A DNA stretch of 64,000 nt from Delphinapterus leucas (taxonomy: Eukaryota > Chordata > Mammalia > Artiodactyla > Monodontidae): the NCBI RefSeq assembly GCF_002288925.2, contig NW_022098008.1, positions 381,898-445,897 of the forward strand, read 5' to 3'. Position numbers and translations under genes: made by a program. Of the stretch, positions 1 through 13,084 are shown one piece after another. The notes under the pieces are model-generated. The model ran no database searches, was not told where the DNA came from, and saw nothing but the letters and a program-made list of their open reading frames with translations. Position 1 is the first letter of the stretch. Each line of letters begins with the position of its first letter.

Positions 1-705
1 GGGTTAGGGATTAAGTGGATATGGGTGTAATACACGTGACAACCACAACAGAAAAGGTAGAGAGGTGATAAGCTTTTCACATCCCACTTTAAATGGTAAA
101 ATGTTAATTCTACTAGATTGATAAGTAGAGGGAGAAGTTAATGTGGATACAGTAACCCCTAGAGTTACCCCTGAAGAAATTACACAAATAGATTTAGTTA
201 AACCAGCAGGTAAATTAAAATGAAATATTAAAAATTATTCCAATAATCCAAAAGAAGACAGGAAACGGGGGAGAAGAAGAGGAGACAAATAGGGATCGTG
301 TAATAGAATGGTGGCTCTAAATTCAAACGTGTCAACGATGAAAATAAAGGCAAATGTTCTAAGAATCCAATGAAGACGGTAACGGTCAGCCTGGATAAAA
401 GCAACAAGACCTCTCTACACGCCGTCTACAGAAACCTGCTGCCGATATAAAGATACAGAGACTCTGAAAGTAAAAGGATAGAAAAAGACACCAAGCAAAC
501 ACCAATTTTAAAAAATGAAGTTACAAAATGAACCTTAGAATAAAGAAATTACTGGAAATAAAGAGGAATATTATGTAATGATAGAACAATCCAGTCACCA
601 AGACATAATAATCCTAAATGCATGTGCATCTGACAGCAGAGCTTCAAAATACAAGACCTTATAGACTTGAAAGGGAATAGATGACCCCATCACTGTAGCT
701 GGACA
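1..705 (+). mobile_element. L1 LINE fragment, sense, 5' part of ORF2 region
   Basis: Eroded L1 text in sense orientation. Around 380-480 it resembles the L1 ORF2 endonuclease region: a 'cagcctggataaaa' block, then a degraded match to the '[12 protein letters not shown]' stretch and the 'aaagtaaaaggatagaaaa' tail. It is full of stops and indels, so it makes nothing. The same element seems to resume near 1128 after an inserted repeat. The family call rests on recognised text, not on an alignment. Confidence 0.7.
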
Positions 706-923
706 CCCCATCCTCCCGTCTCAGCCAGCCTGCCGCAGTCACAGCACCACGGCCTGGGCGGCTTGAGCTACATTTATCTTCCCACACCCTGGAGGCCGGG
801 GGTCCAGGATCAAGGGGCTGGAAGGGCAGGTTACGGTGAGAGTTCTCTCCTTGGCTGATAGACAGCCACCTTCTTGCTGTGTCCCCACATGACCTTCCTC
901 TGTGCTTGTGTGGAGAGAGAGAC

Positions 924-956
<33 letters not shown>

Positions 957-1120
957 TATCTGCTGTCTTTCTCTTCTGTCCTGTGGGCTTAGGGCCCCAT
1001 CTTTATGACCTCGTTTAACTTTAATTACTTCTTAGAGATCCTGTCTCCAAATACAGTCACGTTGGAGGTTAGGGCTTCAAAATACAAATTTTGGGGAAAT
1101 ACAATTCAGTCTGTAACAAC
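706..1120. repeat. Ancient interspersed repeat, family not assigned
   Basis: A high-copy mammalian repeat interrupts the L1 here. It shows the familiar run of 'ccaaatacagtcacgttgg', 'gggcttcaaaatacaaatttt' and 'acaattcagtctgtaaca', and carries an internal (GAGACA)n tract at about 918-955. A related copy lies at 22995-23455 and a partial one at about 8150-8460. I recognise the text but cannot name the Repbase family with certainty. Confidence 0.5.
918..957. repeat. (GAGACA)n simple repeat
   Basis: A short purine tract made of GAGA and GACAGAGA words, lying inside the repeat at 706-1120. Confidence 0.8.
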
Positions 1121-1124
1121 TCCT

Positions 1125-4100
1125 CTGTCAGTAATTGACAAAAAAGTTGGCAGAAAATTAGCAAGGCTATAGAAGAACTGACCAAGACCATGAACCAACT
1201 GGGTCTAATTGACATTTATAGACTACTACATCAAACCACATCAAAATACACATTCTTTTTAAGCACCAGTGGAACATTCACCAAGATAGACATATCTTGG
1301 GTCATAAAACACACCTTAATAAACTTAAAATGAAGAAAAATCCACAATAGAATTAAACTAGAAATCAATAACAGAAAAACATCTGGAAAATTCCCCAAAT
1401 ATGTGGAAAGTAAACAACACACTTCTGGATAATCCATGTGTCAAGGAGGATATCTCAGCAAAATTGGAAATTATTGGAACCGAGTGAAAATAAAGTTGTA
1501 AGATATCAAAACTGAAGAGTGTTTAGAGGGAAATTCATAGAATTAACTGCTTATATTAGAAGCATTTAACTAGAAAGAATAAAGAATATTTGAAACAGAA
1601 AAAAATTAGAAATGAACAATGTAAGCTTCCACCTTAAGAAATTAGAAAATGAAGACCAAGTTGAACTGAAAGCAAGCGGAAGGAAAGAAATAATAAAGAT
1701 AAGAGGAACCAATGAAATGAAAAACACAAAGACAATAAAGAAAAAAAATCAATGAAACTAAAAGCCGGTTCTTTGAAAAGATCAATAAAACTGACAAACC
1801 TTTAACCAGACCGATGAGAGAGGGATAGAGGAGACATAAATTAAGTGAAAGAGGAGGTGCCCTGTCGACTCCACAGACATTACAGGATTGTAGGGACCAC
1901 CATGAACTGCTCCAGCACACACACTCGACAACTTAGATGCAGTGGACCAATTATTTGAAACACAAGCTACCAAAACTCATCCAAGAAGAACTAAATAGCC
2001 CAAATAATCCTTTTTGTATTAAAGTAATTGAAATCATAGTGAAAAAACCAAAAATGAAAATTCCAGATACAGACAGTTCCTGTAGTGAATTTTATGAATA
2101 TTTAAAGAAGAAATACAACCAACTCTATACAATCTCCTCCAGAAGATAGGAGAATAAAAAACCCACTTCCCATCTGATGTTCTGAGGCCGGCATCATCCT
2201 GATAGCAAAATCAAGTAAATGACAGTAGAAAAATAAAACTGCATGGAAATATACCTCATAAGCCTAGATGCAAAAATACCCAACAATATATTAGCAAATC
2301 GAACTAAACAACGTGTAAAAATGATAACGCATTGTGACCAAGTGGGATGTAAGATTGGATAAACGCTTGAAATTCAACCAGTACAATCTACCATGTTAAC
2401 AGACGAAGAAGAAAAACTACATGATCATTTCAAATTATGCAGAAAAAAAGACAAAATTTAAGATCCATCCATGATGAAAACTCTCAGCAAACTGGGACTA
2501 GAAGGGAGCTTCCTTAATGTACACCTAACATCACACTTGATGGCAAGAAAACTGAATACTTTCTCCCCAAAATCCGGATTAAGGAAAGGATGGCTTCTCT
2601 CACCACTCCTTTCAACAACATAGTAGATGTCCTAGTGCAAAAGAAGGCATAAAGACTTACAGATTGGAAAGGAAGGAATAAACCATATCTATTTGTAGGT
2701 GTTATAATTGTTTATATAAAAAAATCAACGAATTTACAAAACAAAACACCTAGGGCTAACAAATTTGGCAATGTCACAGGCTACAAGCTCAACACACAAA
2801 AATCAATCACATTTTTATACCCTAACAACAGACACATGGAGACCAAAACTTACACCTCAGTGCCATTCATAATTGTTCCAAAGAAAATAAAATACACATA
2901 CACTTAATAAAGCATGACAGGGTCCGTATGATGAAAATTACAATATGCTGATAAAAGAAATCAAAGAAGACGTAATGTGTTCATGGACTGGAAGACTCAA
3001 CAGAGTAAAAAGGTCAGCTCTCCCCCGATTGATCCATGTGTTTAATGCAATTCCAATAGAAATATCAACAAGATTTTTCTAGATAAAGAGAAGCATGTTC
3101 TAAAGTTTATATGGAAAGGCAAAGGACTAGATTAGCCAAATCAGTCTTGAAAAAGAAGAGCACGGTTGGAAGATTTATGTTACCTGATTTAAGACTCACC
3201 GTAAAGGTGCTGTGACAAAGACAGTGTGGTACTGGCAAAAAGATAGACACGAATCGATGGGGAAAAACAGAGGGTCCAGAAATAGACCCACACAAATATG
3301 GTCAATTGATTTTTATAATGGATGCAAAGGTAATTCAACAGAGAAAGGGTTGTCTTTTCAACAAATGATGTTGAAACAATTGGGCATCCATATGCAAAAA
3401 GTGAACATTTATATGCACATCTATGTTGACCTATAAAAATTAACTCAAATGGATCATACATCTAAATGCAAAATGTAAAGCTATAAAACTTTTAGAAGGA
3501 AACATAGGAGAAAATGTTTTTGACTTTGGGTTAGAATATGAATTCATAGATCTAACACCAAAAGCACAAATTATAAAAGAGAAAAATGGATAAATTAGAC
3601 TTCATGAAAACCAAAACCTTTGCTTTGCAAAATGCACTGTTAAGAGGATGAAAAGACAAGCTACAGACTAAAAGAAAATGTTCGTGAGGCACTTATCTGA
3701 CAAAGCACTTGTATCTAGACTGTATAAAGAGCTCTCAGACAAACCAGTTAATAAAGGCAAAAGATTTGAACTGACATTTCACCAATGAACTGTAGATGGC
3801 AATGTAGAACATAGAAAGTTGCTCAACATTGTCAGTCACGAGGGACGTGCAAATTAAAACCACAGTGTGATACTGCTCTGCATTTATCAGTACAGCACAA
3901 AAAGAAAAAGAGAAGAAAGGAAGAAAAACCAAACACGTGACAGCTTCAAGTGCTGGTGAGGACGCAGAGCAACCGGAACGCCCCTCCGCTGCTGGCGGGA
4001 GAGTATGTGGTATATAGGCACTCCAGAAAATGGCATTTTAAATCGGTTTCTATTAAAGTTCAACAATCTTTTACCATATGATTCAGCTATCTATCCCTAG

Positions 4101-4530
4101 ACATTTACCCTGGAGAAATGAAAACCTGTTTCATAGAAGAATCCATACCTGACTCTTTATAGTAGCTTTTTATCCGTAATCACCAAAAACTGGAAACAAC
4201 TTCGTATCTCTCAGCAGGCGAATGGACGTCCATGGATGGAATACCACTCAGCAATTAAAAGGAAAAAACTACTGATACATATGACAACTTGGGTGACTCC
4301 AAAGGCATCCTGCTGGCTGAAGGCACCAGTCTCAAAAGGTAAATTTATATGACCTTCTGCAAAAGACACAACTTTAGAGATGGGGAAACGGAAAGGAGTT
4401 TGGGGTAGAGGAGGGGTTTGACTACAAAAGGGAAGCCCAAAGGGAGTTTTTGGGGTGCTGGAGCTGTGTTGTGTCCTCATCAATGTGCCATTATAGGAAA
4501 AACGTAGACTTTATGGTGTGCAAGTAAGTT
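1125..4530 (+). mobile_element. L1 LINE, sense, ORF2 to 3' end, inactive
   Basis: A long sense-strand L1 ORF2 remnant. The text for 'gtctaattgacatttatagac' with 'cattctttttaagcacc' marks the start of the reverse-transcriptase region. At 3212-3310 a frame reads TVWYWQKDRH...RPTQIWSIDF, the typical C-terminal ORF2 segment. The 3' section continues through the 'ctgctggcgggag' block near 3990 and the 'aatggaataccactcagcaa' block near 4236. Many stops and frame changes show it is dead. It is probably the continuation of the L1 at 1-705. Confidence 0.85.
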
Positions 4531-4597
4531 AAATCATTAACCATATTAAAATGAAAAGGAAAGAGTGTTAAGTTTCACAAGTTTAAGAAATACTGTC

Positions 4598-4912
4598 GGG
4601 ACTTCCCTGGTTGCGCAGTGGTTAAGAATCTGCCTGCCAGTGCAGGGGACACGGGTTCGAGCCCTGGTCCGGGAAGATCCCACATGCCTCGGAGCAACTA
4701 AGCCCGCGAGCCACAACTACTGAGCCTGCGCTCTAGAGTCTGCGAGCCACAACTACTGAAGCCCATGTGCCACAACTACTGAATCCCGTGCGCCTAGAGC
4801 CTGTGCTCTGCAACAAGAGAAGCCACCGCAATGAGAAGCCCACGCACCGCAACGAAGACCCAACGCAGCCAAAGAAAAATAAATAAATTTGTTTAAAAAA
4901 AAAAGAAAGACT
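4598..4912 (+). mobile_element. CHR-type tRNA-Glu SINE, near full length
   Basis: Begins 'gggacttccctggttgcgca' with A- and B-box text (B box 'gggttcgagccctgg'), continues through the 'cacaactactgagcc' units and the 'gaagccaccgcaatgagaag' body, and ends in an A-rich tail. About 310 bp, the CHR-1-like long form. The flanks 'agaaatactgtc' and 'agaaagactatc' look like a diverged target-site duplication, so this is an older copy. It is one of the main reasons for calling the genome cetacean. Confidence 0.93.
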
Positions 4913-4919
4913 ATCAGTA

Positions 4920-6055
4920 TTGGCACTAACTGTTCAGCCTCCATTTCCAAATCCTTATTCTGGATCCTGCTTTTAATTCATTGGTTTAAGTTCTGCGTTC
5001 AGATTCTGGATTCCAAGTTCTGTGCCTAGAATCTTGATTCCAAATTCTAAATCTTAATTCTGATTTGGATCACCAGCCTGATATGGGTACCCCCCCCCGC
5101 CCCTCGCCACACACACACCGGTCTTTTCGGTTGTCTGAGGCCAGCTCTCCAGTACAGAGACCAGCAAACCTACTCAAGGGCGGCACCAAGCCCAGTGCCT
5201 ATTTTTATGAGACCCCTAGTGAGAACGGTTTTTATGTTTTAAATGGTCACATAAGAACCCACACAATAGGCTCAATTTTCCTCTTGGTCCACAGAGTCCA
5301 AAATATTTACCCTCTATCCCTGTAGGAGAATGGCTGCTGACCACGGCTGCAGCGAACTCCTCAGCATGGGCTCCTGACAACAAGAACATCCCCTGAGGGC
5401 TGGGGGTCACACTGCTAGTCTTCCCCCCTTCTGTTAACCCTTGAGGTCAGTCTGGCTGGATTGAAGTCCTGGCCTCTATTCTCTTTCCTTGATTATCTGG
5501 TAGAAAGGTGACACTGATTTCCTTCCCTTTACCAGTGACTTGGTCCTTTTGTCTTGATGACCAAGTAATTTCCCTTCTGCTGCCAAGTGCACTAATTCCG
5601 TTGATGGGTGCCTCAGGGCTGGTCACTCTGGGCTGTTTTTCCAGTGCTCTGTGAACTCTTTCAATACATGTTTTCAAGTGACTTTTCTTCTTCCTGGAAG
5701 TCTTCTTTGTGCTATGGTTCTCGTCTGTGGCCTCGATTCCTTCCTCAGGGGCGTGTGTCCCTGGGTCTCTGCTCATTTTCTCTGCAGTTCCTTCCTCTTC
5801 AATCCTTTCCTCCTCTTCCTGCAACTATTAGTTTAAAAAACATTCTTCATTTCTCTTAAGGCAATATCCGTTGTGAGTTTTCACAGTCGTGTTGCTTCTG
5901 GTTTAGTCTTCTTTAAATTTTAAAAATATTTAAAACTCTTTCCTGAGTTTGGTCATTTGTTTTCAAATATTCACTTTCTCCAATTACTTTACTTCTAAGT
6001 TGTCCTAATTCTAAATTATGTTGTTCTTTCATGGTTTCTATCACTTTCTTTCTTT
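4920..6055 (-). repeat. LINE-like antisense region with degenerate tandem text
   Basis: At 4930-5070 there is a degenerate 'attctggattccaag' tandem. From 5440 onward T-rich antisense text resembles the 5' or ORF1 part of an old L1 or HAL1 element, and it seems to continue past the SINE at 6060-6386 to about 6840. A minus-strand open frame at 5824-5447 (125 codons, very rich in Glu, Lys and Arg) lies inside. I cannot assign its product. It may be a remnant of the LINE's first ORF. Confidence 0.4.
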
Positions 6056-6386
6056 CTTTTTTTAAAAAATAAATCTATTTATTTTTGGCTGCGTTGGGTC
6101 TTTGTTGCTGCGTGCGGGCTTTCTCTAGTTGCCGCGAGTGGGGGCTACTCTTTGTTGCGGTGCGCGGGCTTCTCATTGCGGTGGCTTCTCTTGTTGTGGA
6201 CCACAGGCTCTAGGCGTGTGGGCTTCAGTAGTTGTGGCTCACGGGTTCTAGAGTGCAGTGTCAGTAGTTGTGGCGCACGGGCTTAGCTGCTCCGAGGCAT
6301 GTGGGATCTTCCCGGACCAGGGCTCGAACCTGTGTCCCCTGCATTGTCAGGCGGATTCTTAACTACTGCGCCACCAGGAAAGCCCT
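6056..6386 (-). mobile_element. CHR-type tRNA-Glu SINE, near full length, antisense
   Basis: Reverse complement of a long CHR SINE. It starts with the T-rich tail and 'ttggctgcgttgggtctt', and runs through 'gtagttgtggc' units to the box text 'cccggaccagggctcgaacc' and the end 'ccaccaggaaagccc'. About 325 bp. It splits the antisense LINE-like region into 4920-6055 and 6387-6840. Confidence 0.92.
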
Positions 6387-6840
6387 ATAATTTTGTTTTC
6401 TTTAGCTCCTTTTGAATGTTACGTTATGGTCTTCATCTGTTTTCTACTATGTCCTTCTGATGTGTTAGCTGAATTTAATGACACACAACTTTTCGTGTGG
6501 GTTAGAAATTATCCCATTAACCAGTTCCATGTTCACTTCAAGAATTAGAAAATGAACCACTTAAAGAATCCAGTTAATATTCACCAAAAATAATAAATCA
6601 ACTTATCAACGCGTAAACAACAAAATCGAAAACTACTAAAAATTGAAAGATATCTGTTTACATATTTCAACTACTTGTCTATTCCGCTTCTTTGGATTCC
6701 TACTCCCGATTTAATGATTTATTCTTCCAATACCATAGATATTTCTGCTCAAGGGTATGAAACCAACCATTTGACTACTTAAATAACTGATCTGACGTTT
6801 ATTTTAAAAAACTAAATGAAATACGTGTTTGTGTAACACC
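6387..6840 (-). repeat. Continuation of AT-rich LINE-like antisense text
   Basis: AT-rich sequence with LINE-like antisense wording such as 'tttgttttctttagctcctttt'. No open frame of note and no recognisable gene. Confidence 0.35.
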
Positions 6841-9800
6841 TGCCATTTGGCTTTGTACCCTGTGGGTCTGTCCAAACATGGGTAAAGACCAAAGGCACCA
6901 GAAGGTTAAGTGGGGCAGTGGAGGGTCAATGAGGGTCAGCAGAAAAGTCACTCGGGCGAGGAGAAGCAAATGGTAGAAGGGGAAACAAGTACTGATTTGG
7001 CTTTGTGGCTTCGACGGGGGCTGGCGCCGGTGGTGCAGTGCAGCCCTGGGGCGGACGAGGTTCCCCCGCCTGTGCCGGCCACAGTGACATCGCCCGGCTC
7101 CTCTCTGCCCTACACCTTCCCGCGGGGCCCACGGTGTGGACAGCTAACCTCAGCTTGTCAGCTCTTTGCTCAAACGCCCACAGTGAAAGTCGGGACCTGC
7201 CCAGCGCCGCGTCCCGTCCTGCCCCCTCAGTGGTTTCCGTGGCGCTTTTTCATCCTTCTGACAGTTTCTCTGCAGGGCGTGTCACGCTGTGCACCCCACC
7301 TGGGGCTCCGAGCAGAGGGTACGTCAGCAAATTAAAAGCCCATTTCTGACCCTCTGTGAAATTGGTGAGGATTCAGGTGTGTATCTGCGGGGTGAGGCCG
7401 GACCCCACTCGCGGGCCAGGTGGAGGTGCCTCCCAGGGACTTCAAAGGTCCGGGAGGACAGGAGCTGCAAACTGGTGAGTCAACCCGTTGTTTACTCCCT
7501 CAAAAATCAACTGGGTCCAGAGTTAAACTATTTATTTAATGAGCCAAAATATGTGGCGAATTGGTTTTTGAAAGGATATTGCTTCCTGCTTCTTGAGACT
7601 GAAAAGAGGCCTTTGAATGAAATTGGTAACAGAGACTGAGTTCTGAAAATGGTTATTTGAGGTTAAATAAGTACAGAAAACAGCACATAATCCACAGGAG
7701 ACAACTCAGCCTTTTCCTCGGGGTCCCGAGGAAGGTGCACACTTCAGGTGATACGATTCCAGCAGGGGACCCATCCCCAGGGAGCGTGCTCCTGGGCCCC
7801 TCTGCAGCAGGCCAGTGACAAAGTGAGCTTCCCCTCCATGCTGGTGTTCCAGGGTCCAGGGTCTCTTGGGAGTTGGTCTCCCTCCATGTGAGGAGTTGAG
7901 GTCGGGAACCAAGCGCGTGAGAAGCGATGCCCCTCACCCCGTGGTGGTCGCTGGTCCAGAAAACGCCCCATCAAGACTCCGTGGCTGACGAGGTCCCCTC
8001 TCGCCGGCAGGCAGAGCGGGCACAGGGCCTGCCTGGGGCCTCCCAGTTACTCCAGGAGCCCCTGAGATGTGAGAGGACTCAGGACCCTGTGGAGCCTCTT
8101 CTCAGCGGCTCACGCGCAGGTTCGCCATGACCACGCAGACAGGCACCTGTGTCACAGGGCCACTCTCCCTCCGCAGGGTCTTGGGGAGGGTCCTTCCTGC
8201 CTCTTCCAGGTGCTGGGGGCTCCAGAAGTCCCTGGGCTCGTGGCCTCATCATGCCAACCTCTGCCTCGTGGGGTCCCGAGCGTGTGTAGCATCTGTGTCT
8301 TCTTTTCCATCTCTCGTGATTGTGTCAGGGCCCATCCAGATAATCCAGGATAAAATCCTCCCAACATCCTTAACTTAATCTCACCTTTTGCCATATAAGG
8401 TAACATTCAGAGGTCCCAAGGGTTTTGCATGGACTCTTTGGGGGGAAGGGCGCATTTTTCAGTTTCACAAAAATTTTCCCAAAATAGCCTTTTCAAGTAC
8501 ACACTATCCAGTAAAATGTAAGCTTCCTGAAGGCAAAGATTTCCTTCCACTTTTGTTTTTCTGATACTACCTGGGTTTAGTCCGCGCGCTGGGGGTCGCA
8601 TCCCTATTTATTTCAACTGTTGATCATTACAAATGACAAAGGGCAGGAGGGTGGCTTCAGATTTCTCACTCACTTTGTAGTTGGGAAACCAGTTAGTTAA
8701 GTTTCAAGTTTTGTTTGTACTTCGCCCTGATCTGCTCCATCATCTACACGAAGCACCTGGACTCAGCCAGGCTGGACCCCCACTCGGAGCCACACTTGGA
8801 CCCCTGGGCAGAGGGAGTGACAGGTCTGCCCCGTCCGGCTCCTCCTCTCTGACTGAGCCTGGGGCCACGTGGGGGCCTCTCACTCCCCACTCTTCTGCTC
8901 GAAACACACGGCTCCACGCCCCCTCCCCTTCTTCCTCTGGGACCATGTCTTTTCTCCCCCAAGTGGAAAGGGAGTCTTCCTTTGGCACAGTCGCTGCTAC
9001 ACTTCTGCCTTACGGCCCATGTCCTACGAGTATTCTTGACTGGTCCAGTCTATGCCACACACTTTTCATCTGCTACCTCAGCAGACCCCAGGATCGGGTG
9101 GGAATGCATTCAGCTGCAGCAATGGTCACCCTCACTGGTCTCTTCTCACTGAGCCAGGAGGCTGGAGGTTCAGGGACTGGCACTGGTTTGGAGCCCAGGT
9201 TGGGCACCTCTGCGATGTCAGTTTCTTACCTCCTCATTGTCCCAGGATGGCTGCTGCAGCTCCAGCCATCACAACTGTGTCAAGGCAAGAAGAAGGGGTG
9301 CCTGGCATGTGTCACCTACACTTATCTCTTTTCCCAGAATATCAAAACTTTACCCCAAAATGCCACTGTAGCCTCATGCTTACTTCTTATCAGCCAGAAG
9401 TGGCCATCCGTAGCTGTAAGAGATGTAAGAGGTTCTCCATCCTCTCCATTGGAACTAGACAAGGTTGAAGAGGGCTGGGAACCACCCATCCCCTCGAGAG
9501 CCCTGTTACTTTTTTTCTAGAGATGAGAAGACTCGGTTCCGAGAGCAGCTTGCCCCAGACACAAGAGCCAGGGAACCTGCCCACGGCCCCTCAGAGTGAT
9601 CACGGGTGGGCTGGCCCCCCTCACGACAGGCCCCGCCTCCAGCTGCACTGTTCAACCTGAATGCCTGGGTCTCAGTCCCACATGCTGCCCACCATAAAGT
9701 GGATGTAACCAATGACCCACAAAAGCATGGCAGTGCTTGGCCTCTTGCTGTGTGCTTGCCAGCCTCGGCCAGGTGAGGGCTCCGAGTCCAGCAGGAACCG

Positions 9801-12800
9801 GTGTAGCGGCAGCAGGCAGAGCGATATTGGAATCTACAGGGTAAGTGCAGGCGAGCTCTCGGGAAGCAGTTAGGGCGGCTGAAATAGGCTGGCGGGGAAG
9901 GACCAGGGTGGGGAGCAGGCCTCCGAGGCCTGGTTACCTTGGCCATAATCCACCTGGTCCAAAGCGCCCCTGAGCCCTGCACTCTCCAGAGCCTCAGAGG
10001 TGGGGAGAAGGCCGCAGGTGCCCAGACCTGATGGAGGTGGCCTCGTCCTCAGGAGGGCTGGGGACCCTGGGATCATGGCTGAGGTGTGCCCCTCATCCCT
10101 GTATCTCCCCCCGTCGGTGAGCAGTTGTGCGAGGGGCAGGTGTGTGCACAGGGGCAGCTCCCACCTGGAAGGTGCTAGGTGCACCCAGCACCACCTGTGC
10201 TGCTTCTCCGGGGTAGGTGCCTGAGGGGCTGTCCAGATGGAGCCGGGGCCTGCCTGTGAGTGGCTGCGGCTCGCCCCATGCCGCTGCAGTGCAGAAAGTC
10301 AGGCCCGGTTGTCCTGCCTCCCTACTTTCAGAATGAGCGGGAAGTTTCCATTTTCCTGAGAAGTCTCAGCTTTCTAGGGTCAGCAATTGCGGGAGAGCTG
10401 GCCTCTGCTTCCTCCTCCCAGCTGAAGCCCCGCTGGGCATGGAGGCGGCTCACGAGCTCTGGGAATGGCCCAGGCCAGCAGGACGGGAGACCCTTCGGGC
10501 TACGGGCTCCGCAGGCAGGGCATGGAAACAGGAGTCTTTGCTGGACGCAGCCGGGAAGGAACCTGCCTCTTGGGAAGTGAGCTGCATGGCTGAGTGTCCA
10601 GGACAGAGGTTTGGCTGCCAGCCAGCCAAGCTGAGCCCAGCCCACCTTGGGGACTCCAGCCGGGTGTCCTTACGTCAGGCCCGCCCCAGCTGGGTTTTAC
10701 TTGCATCTTAACTGGTAGCTCAGCTAGATACAAGTGTTTACACCCTCAGGTGAACACAAACCCCGTCCTCTGTGTTCAGATGAACTAGTCACGACGGTAG
10801 GATGTTTACATGAGCCCCCACCCCCTCTCGCCCCTGTTTGCCTTCCAACAGCCGCAGGAAGGTCCTCACACTCCGTCTCACGTCGCACTTTGGATAGAGG
10901 TTAGTCGGCAAAATGATGCATTGACAAGTCACACATGTCGGTACTGATCTTGTATAGGAAAACAGCCGGGAAAAGGCTCTTTCGTTCAACATTTATGAAC
11001 GAATAAGCATCAGAACCAGCGAGCAGTTGTCCTTGATCAGATGCTTCTCACTTGGTCCAGGGTGGAGGCTGAGGTCACAGAGCACCGGCTTCTGGGCAGT
11101 GCCTCACGTGGGACCAGGGTGGGTTCCTGCCATCCGGCCGGGGAATGGTCGTCCGAGTTGGAGCTCGATTGTCGGAGGTTTGTGAGGATGTGTGAGTGTC
11201 AGGGTGTGTGAGTGTGAACGGGGGCGCGTGTGAGTTCAGTGGTGTCTGGAGCCGTGGTTGTGTGGGTCTGTCTTCAGGCTCCCAGAGGCTCCCTGCCTCC
11301 CGTTTGGAGGGCCTGGTGCAGAAGCAACCCAGGGCTGGGCTCGGGTCTGACACTGATTCTCAGTCCGGTCGCACCCAGCTGGTTGATGTTTCCTCGTGGA
11401 TGAAGTGACCGTGTCGGCGTTCACCCCAGGGTGGAGAGGTGGTGACACGAGAGCTCACGCAGTTCCCAGAGCGCGTGGTCAGCGCCACAGCCGCTCTGGT
11501 TCTGGGGCCTGGACAGCTCTGCTCTCCGGGGGAAGGTGGGAGATTGCCCCTGCTCCTCCCGCCCCCACCCCCTCCCAGCCGAGGCCAGTCAAAGAGTAGG
11601 GGAAGTCCAAGATGCTCCAGGCCGCCAGCCCCTGGAGGACCCCTCTGGCTGCCCAGTCCGCGGGACCGGCGTGGGCCTGTCCTTGGGTCTCCATCTCTGT
11701 CACCAGCCTTCACCCTGGGATGAACTGCCCGACTCTGGCTCAAGGCTGAGGGGCCTGGAAGCCTCCCTGGAATGTTCTAGAAAGCTGTAGAGGACTTGAG
11801 ACTGGGCTGCCCGGCCTGAAGTGACCTGCAGCAGGAGGAAGCAGCGATGTTTGGCGTGTGGGCTGTGCCCTTGCTGACAAGCCGTTTTTCTCGGGGGCCG
11901 GGGGTGGGCGGAGGACAGCGACAGAAGCCTTTTGTTTGCTTCCGTTTACTTCTGAGAGCGGGATATTTGCTTAGTTTCTAGCCTCCTGGCTGCACCAGCT
12001 CCACTCAGGGGGCACCTGGTTGGTGACCACATGCCAGGCCTCGGGTGTGCCCGAGTCCCTCCACGGTCTTGTAGGAAGTGAGATGATGGCAATATGTGGC
12101 CTGGAACTGTGGGCAGTCACTTGGCAATCCGGACTCAAAATATCGCTGAGTGTTTGCCGGCCTCCGTAAATGGCACAGCCCCACAGGCCTGGTGCAGCAG
12201 GCTTGAAGCCCCGCTCCGCTCAGGAGAGACTCAGGCACCCTGATGCCCCCACCCCCACCCCAGCCCCTGCGCATACCCCATACCTCTCCCCTACACCCCC
12301 GTCTTCGCCCCTGCCCTACACCCTCTGCCATACTTCCCTTGTCTACACCACTGCCCCTCACCCCTGAGTGTCTATACCTGCCCTTCACCCCTGGCCCTAC
12401 AAGCCCACCTACACCTCCCTATGCCACCACCCAGGCTGTGACATGCCAGGGGATGTTGCCACAGGCCAGTCAAATCTGGGGTGAGAGGCAGTAGGGGCAC
12501 CCTCTGGGGTGACCCGGGAGGGAGGGGGCACCCCCAGGGCTCGCGCTGGCTGGGGCAGATCCAGACTGTAAGGGAAGTCTTCCCTAAAGGTGCTCCCCAA
12601 AGAGCCCAGTGAGCCGGACACGCCGTGAACCCCTCGGTCAGCTGATGAGTGTCAAGGCCAGACCCCAGATTTCATCACCTAGAAACTGAGGATGGGGGCA
12701 GAGCAGGACCCGCTGCCGCTGAGCCACCTGAGCGTGGCGGGAGAGCACTGCGACCCCACGTGAGGAGCCCTCGCGCAGAGCCTGGGGCGCCCGCAGCCCA

Positions 12801-12940
12801 GGACGCAGGCGAATCTGGGGGTGGGTAGGGTCCCCAGGTGGGGCAGGGGCCCAGGTGATGCGAGGTCTCCAAGTGCGTCGAGTCCCCAGGTAAGCCCTGG
12901 GGCCGGCACCGACTTCCCCTAACGCTTCCTCCCGGCATCT
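6841..12940. other. GC-rich intergenic DNA upstream of CEP72
   Basis: No exon of a known gene is recognised in these 6 kb. Long open frames occur (for example + 8681-9520, 279 codons), but they lack a recognised domain or exon-like conservation and several overlap in opposite strands. At 8150-8460 there is old repeat text ('taatccaggataaaatcctc', 'ttttgccatataaggtaac'). At 12240-12420 there is a C-rich low-complexity tract of 'cccctacac'-like words. In human the next gene upstream of CEP72 (SLC9A3) is tens of kilobases away, so an empty stretch is expected. Confidence 0.6.
12240..12425. repeat. C-rich low-complexity tract
   Basis: A run of degenerate 'cccctacacccc' and 'cccctgccc' words, with almost no G on the + strand. 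It looks like a decayed short-unit tandem rather than coding DNA. Confidence 0.6.
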
Positions 12941-13084
12941 TCGTCCGCTTGCTCACACCCCGCACCCCGCACCCCGCAGAGGTCCTTGGCCCCGCCCCGC
13001 CCCCTCGGCCTCGATCCGCCCCCTGGCCCCGCCCCCCGGTCCCACCCTGGATCCTGGCCCCGCGCCTCGGCCGTCGGCAGCCAC

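Noticed and set aside
3212..3436. Possible small gene reading TVWYWQKDRH
   Set aside because: It is the C-terminal part of a dead L1 ORF2.
4598..4700. tRNA gene from A-box and B-box text
   Set aside because: The boxes belong to a tRNA-derived SINE; no cloverleaf with intact arms is present.
4753..4950. Minus-strand frame reading LAALGLRCGAW and similar
   Set aside because: It is a translation of the CHR SINE at 4598-4912.
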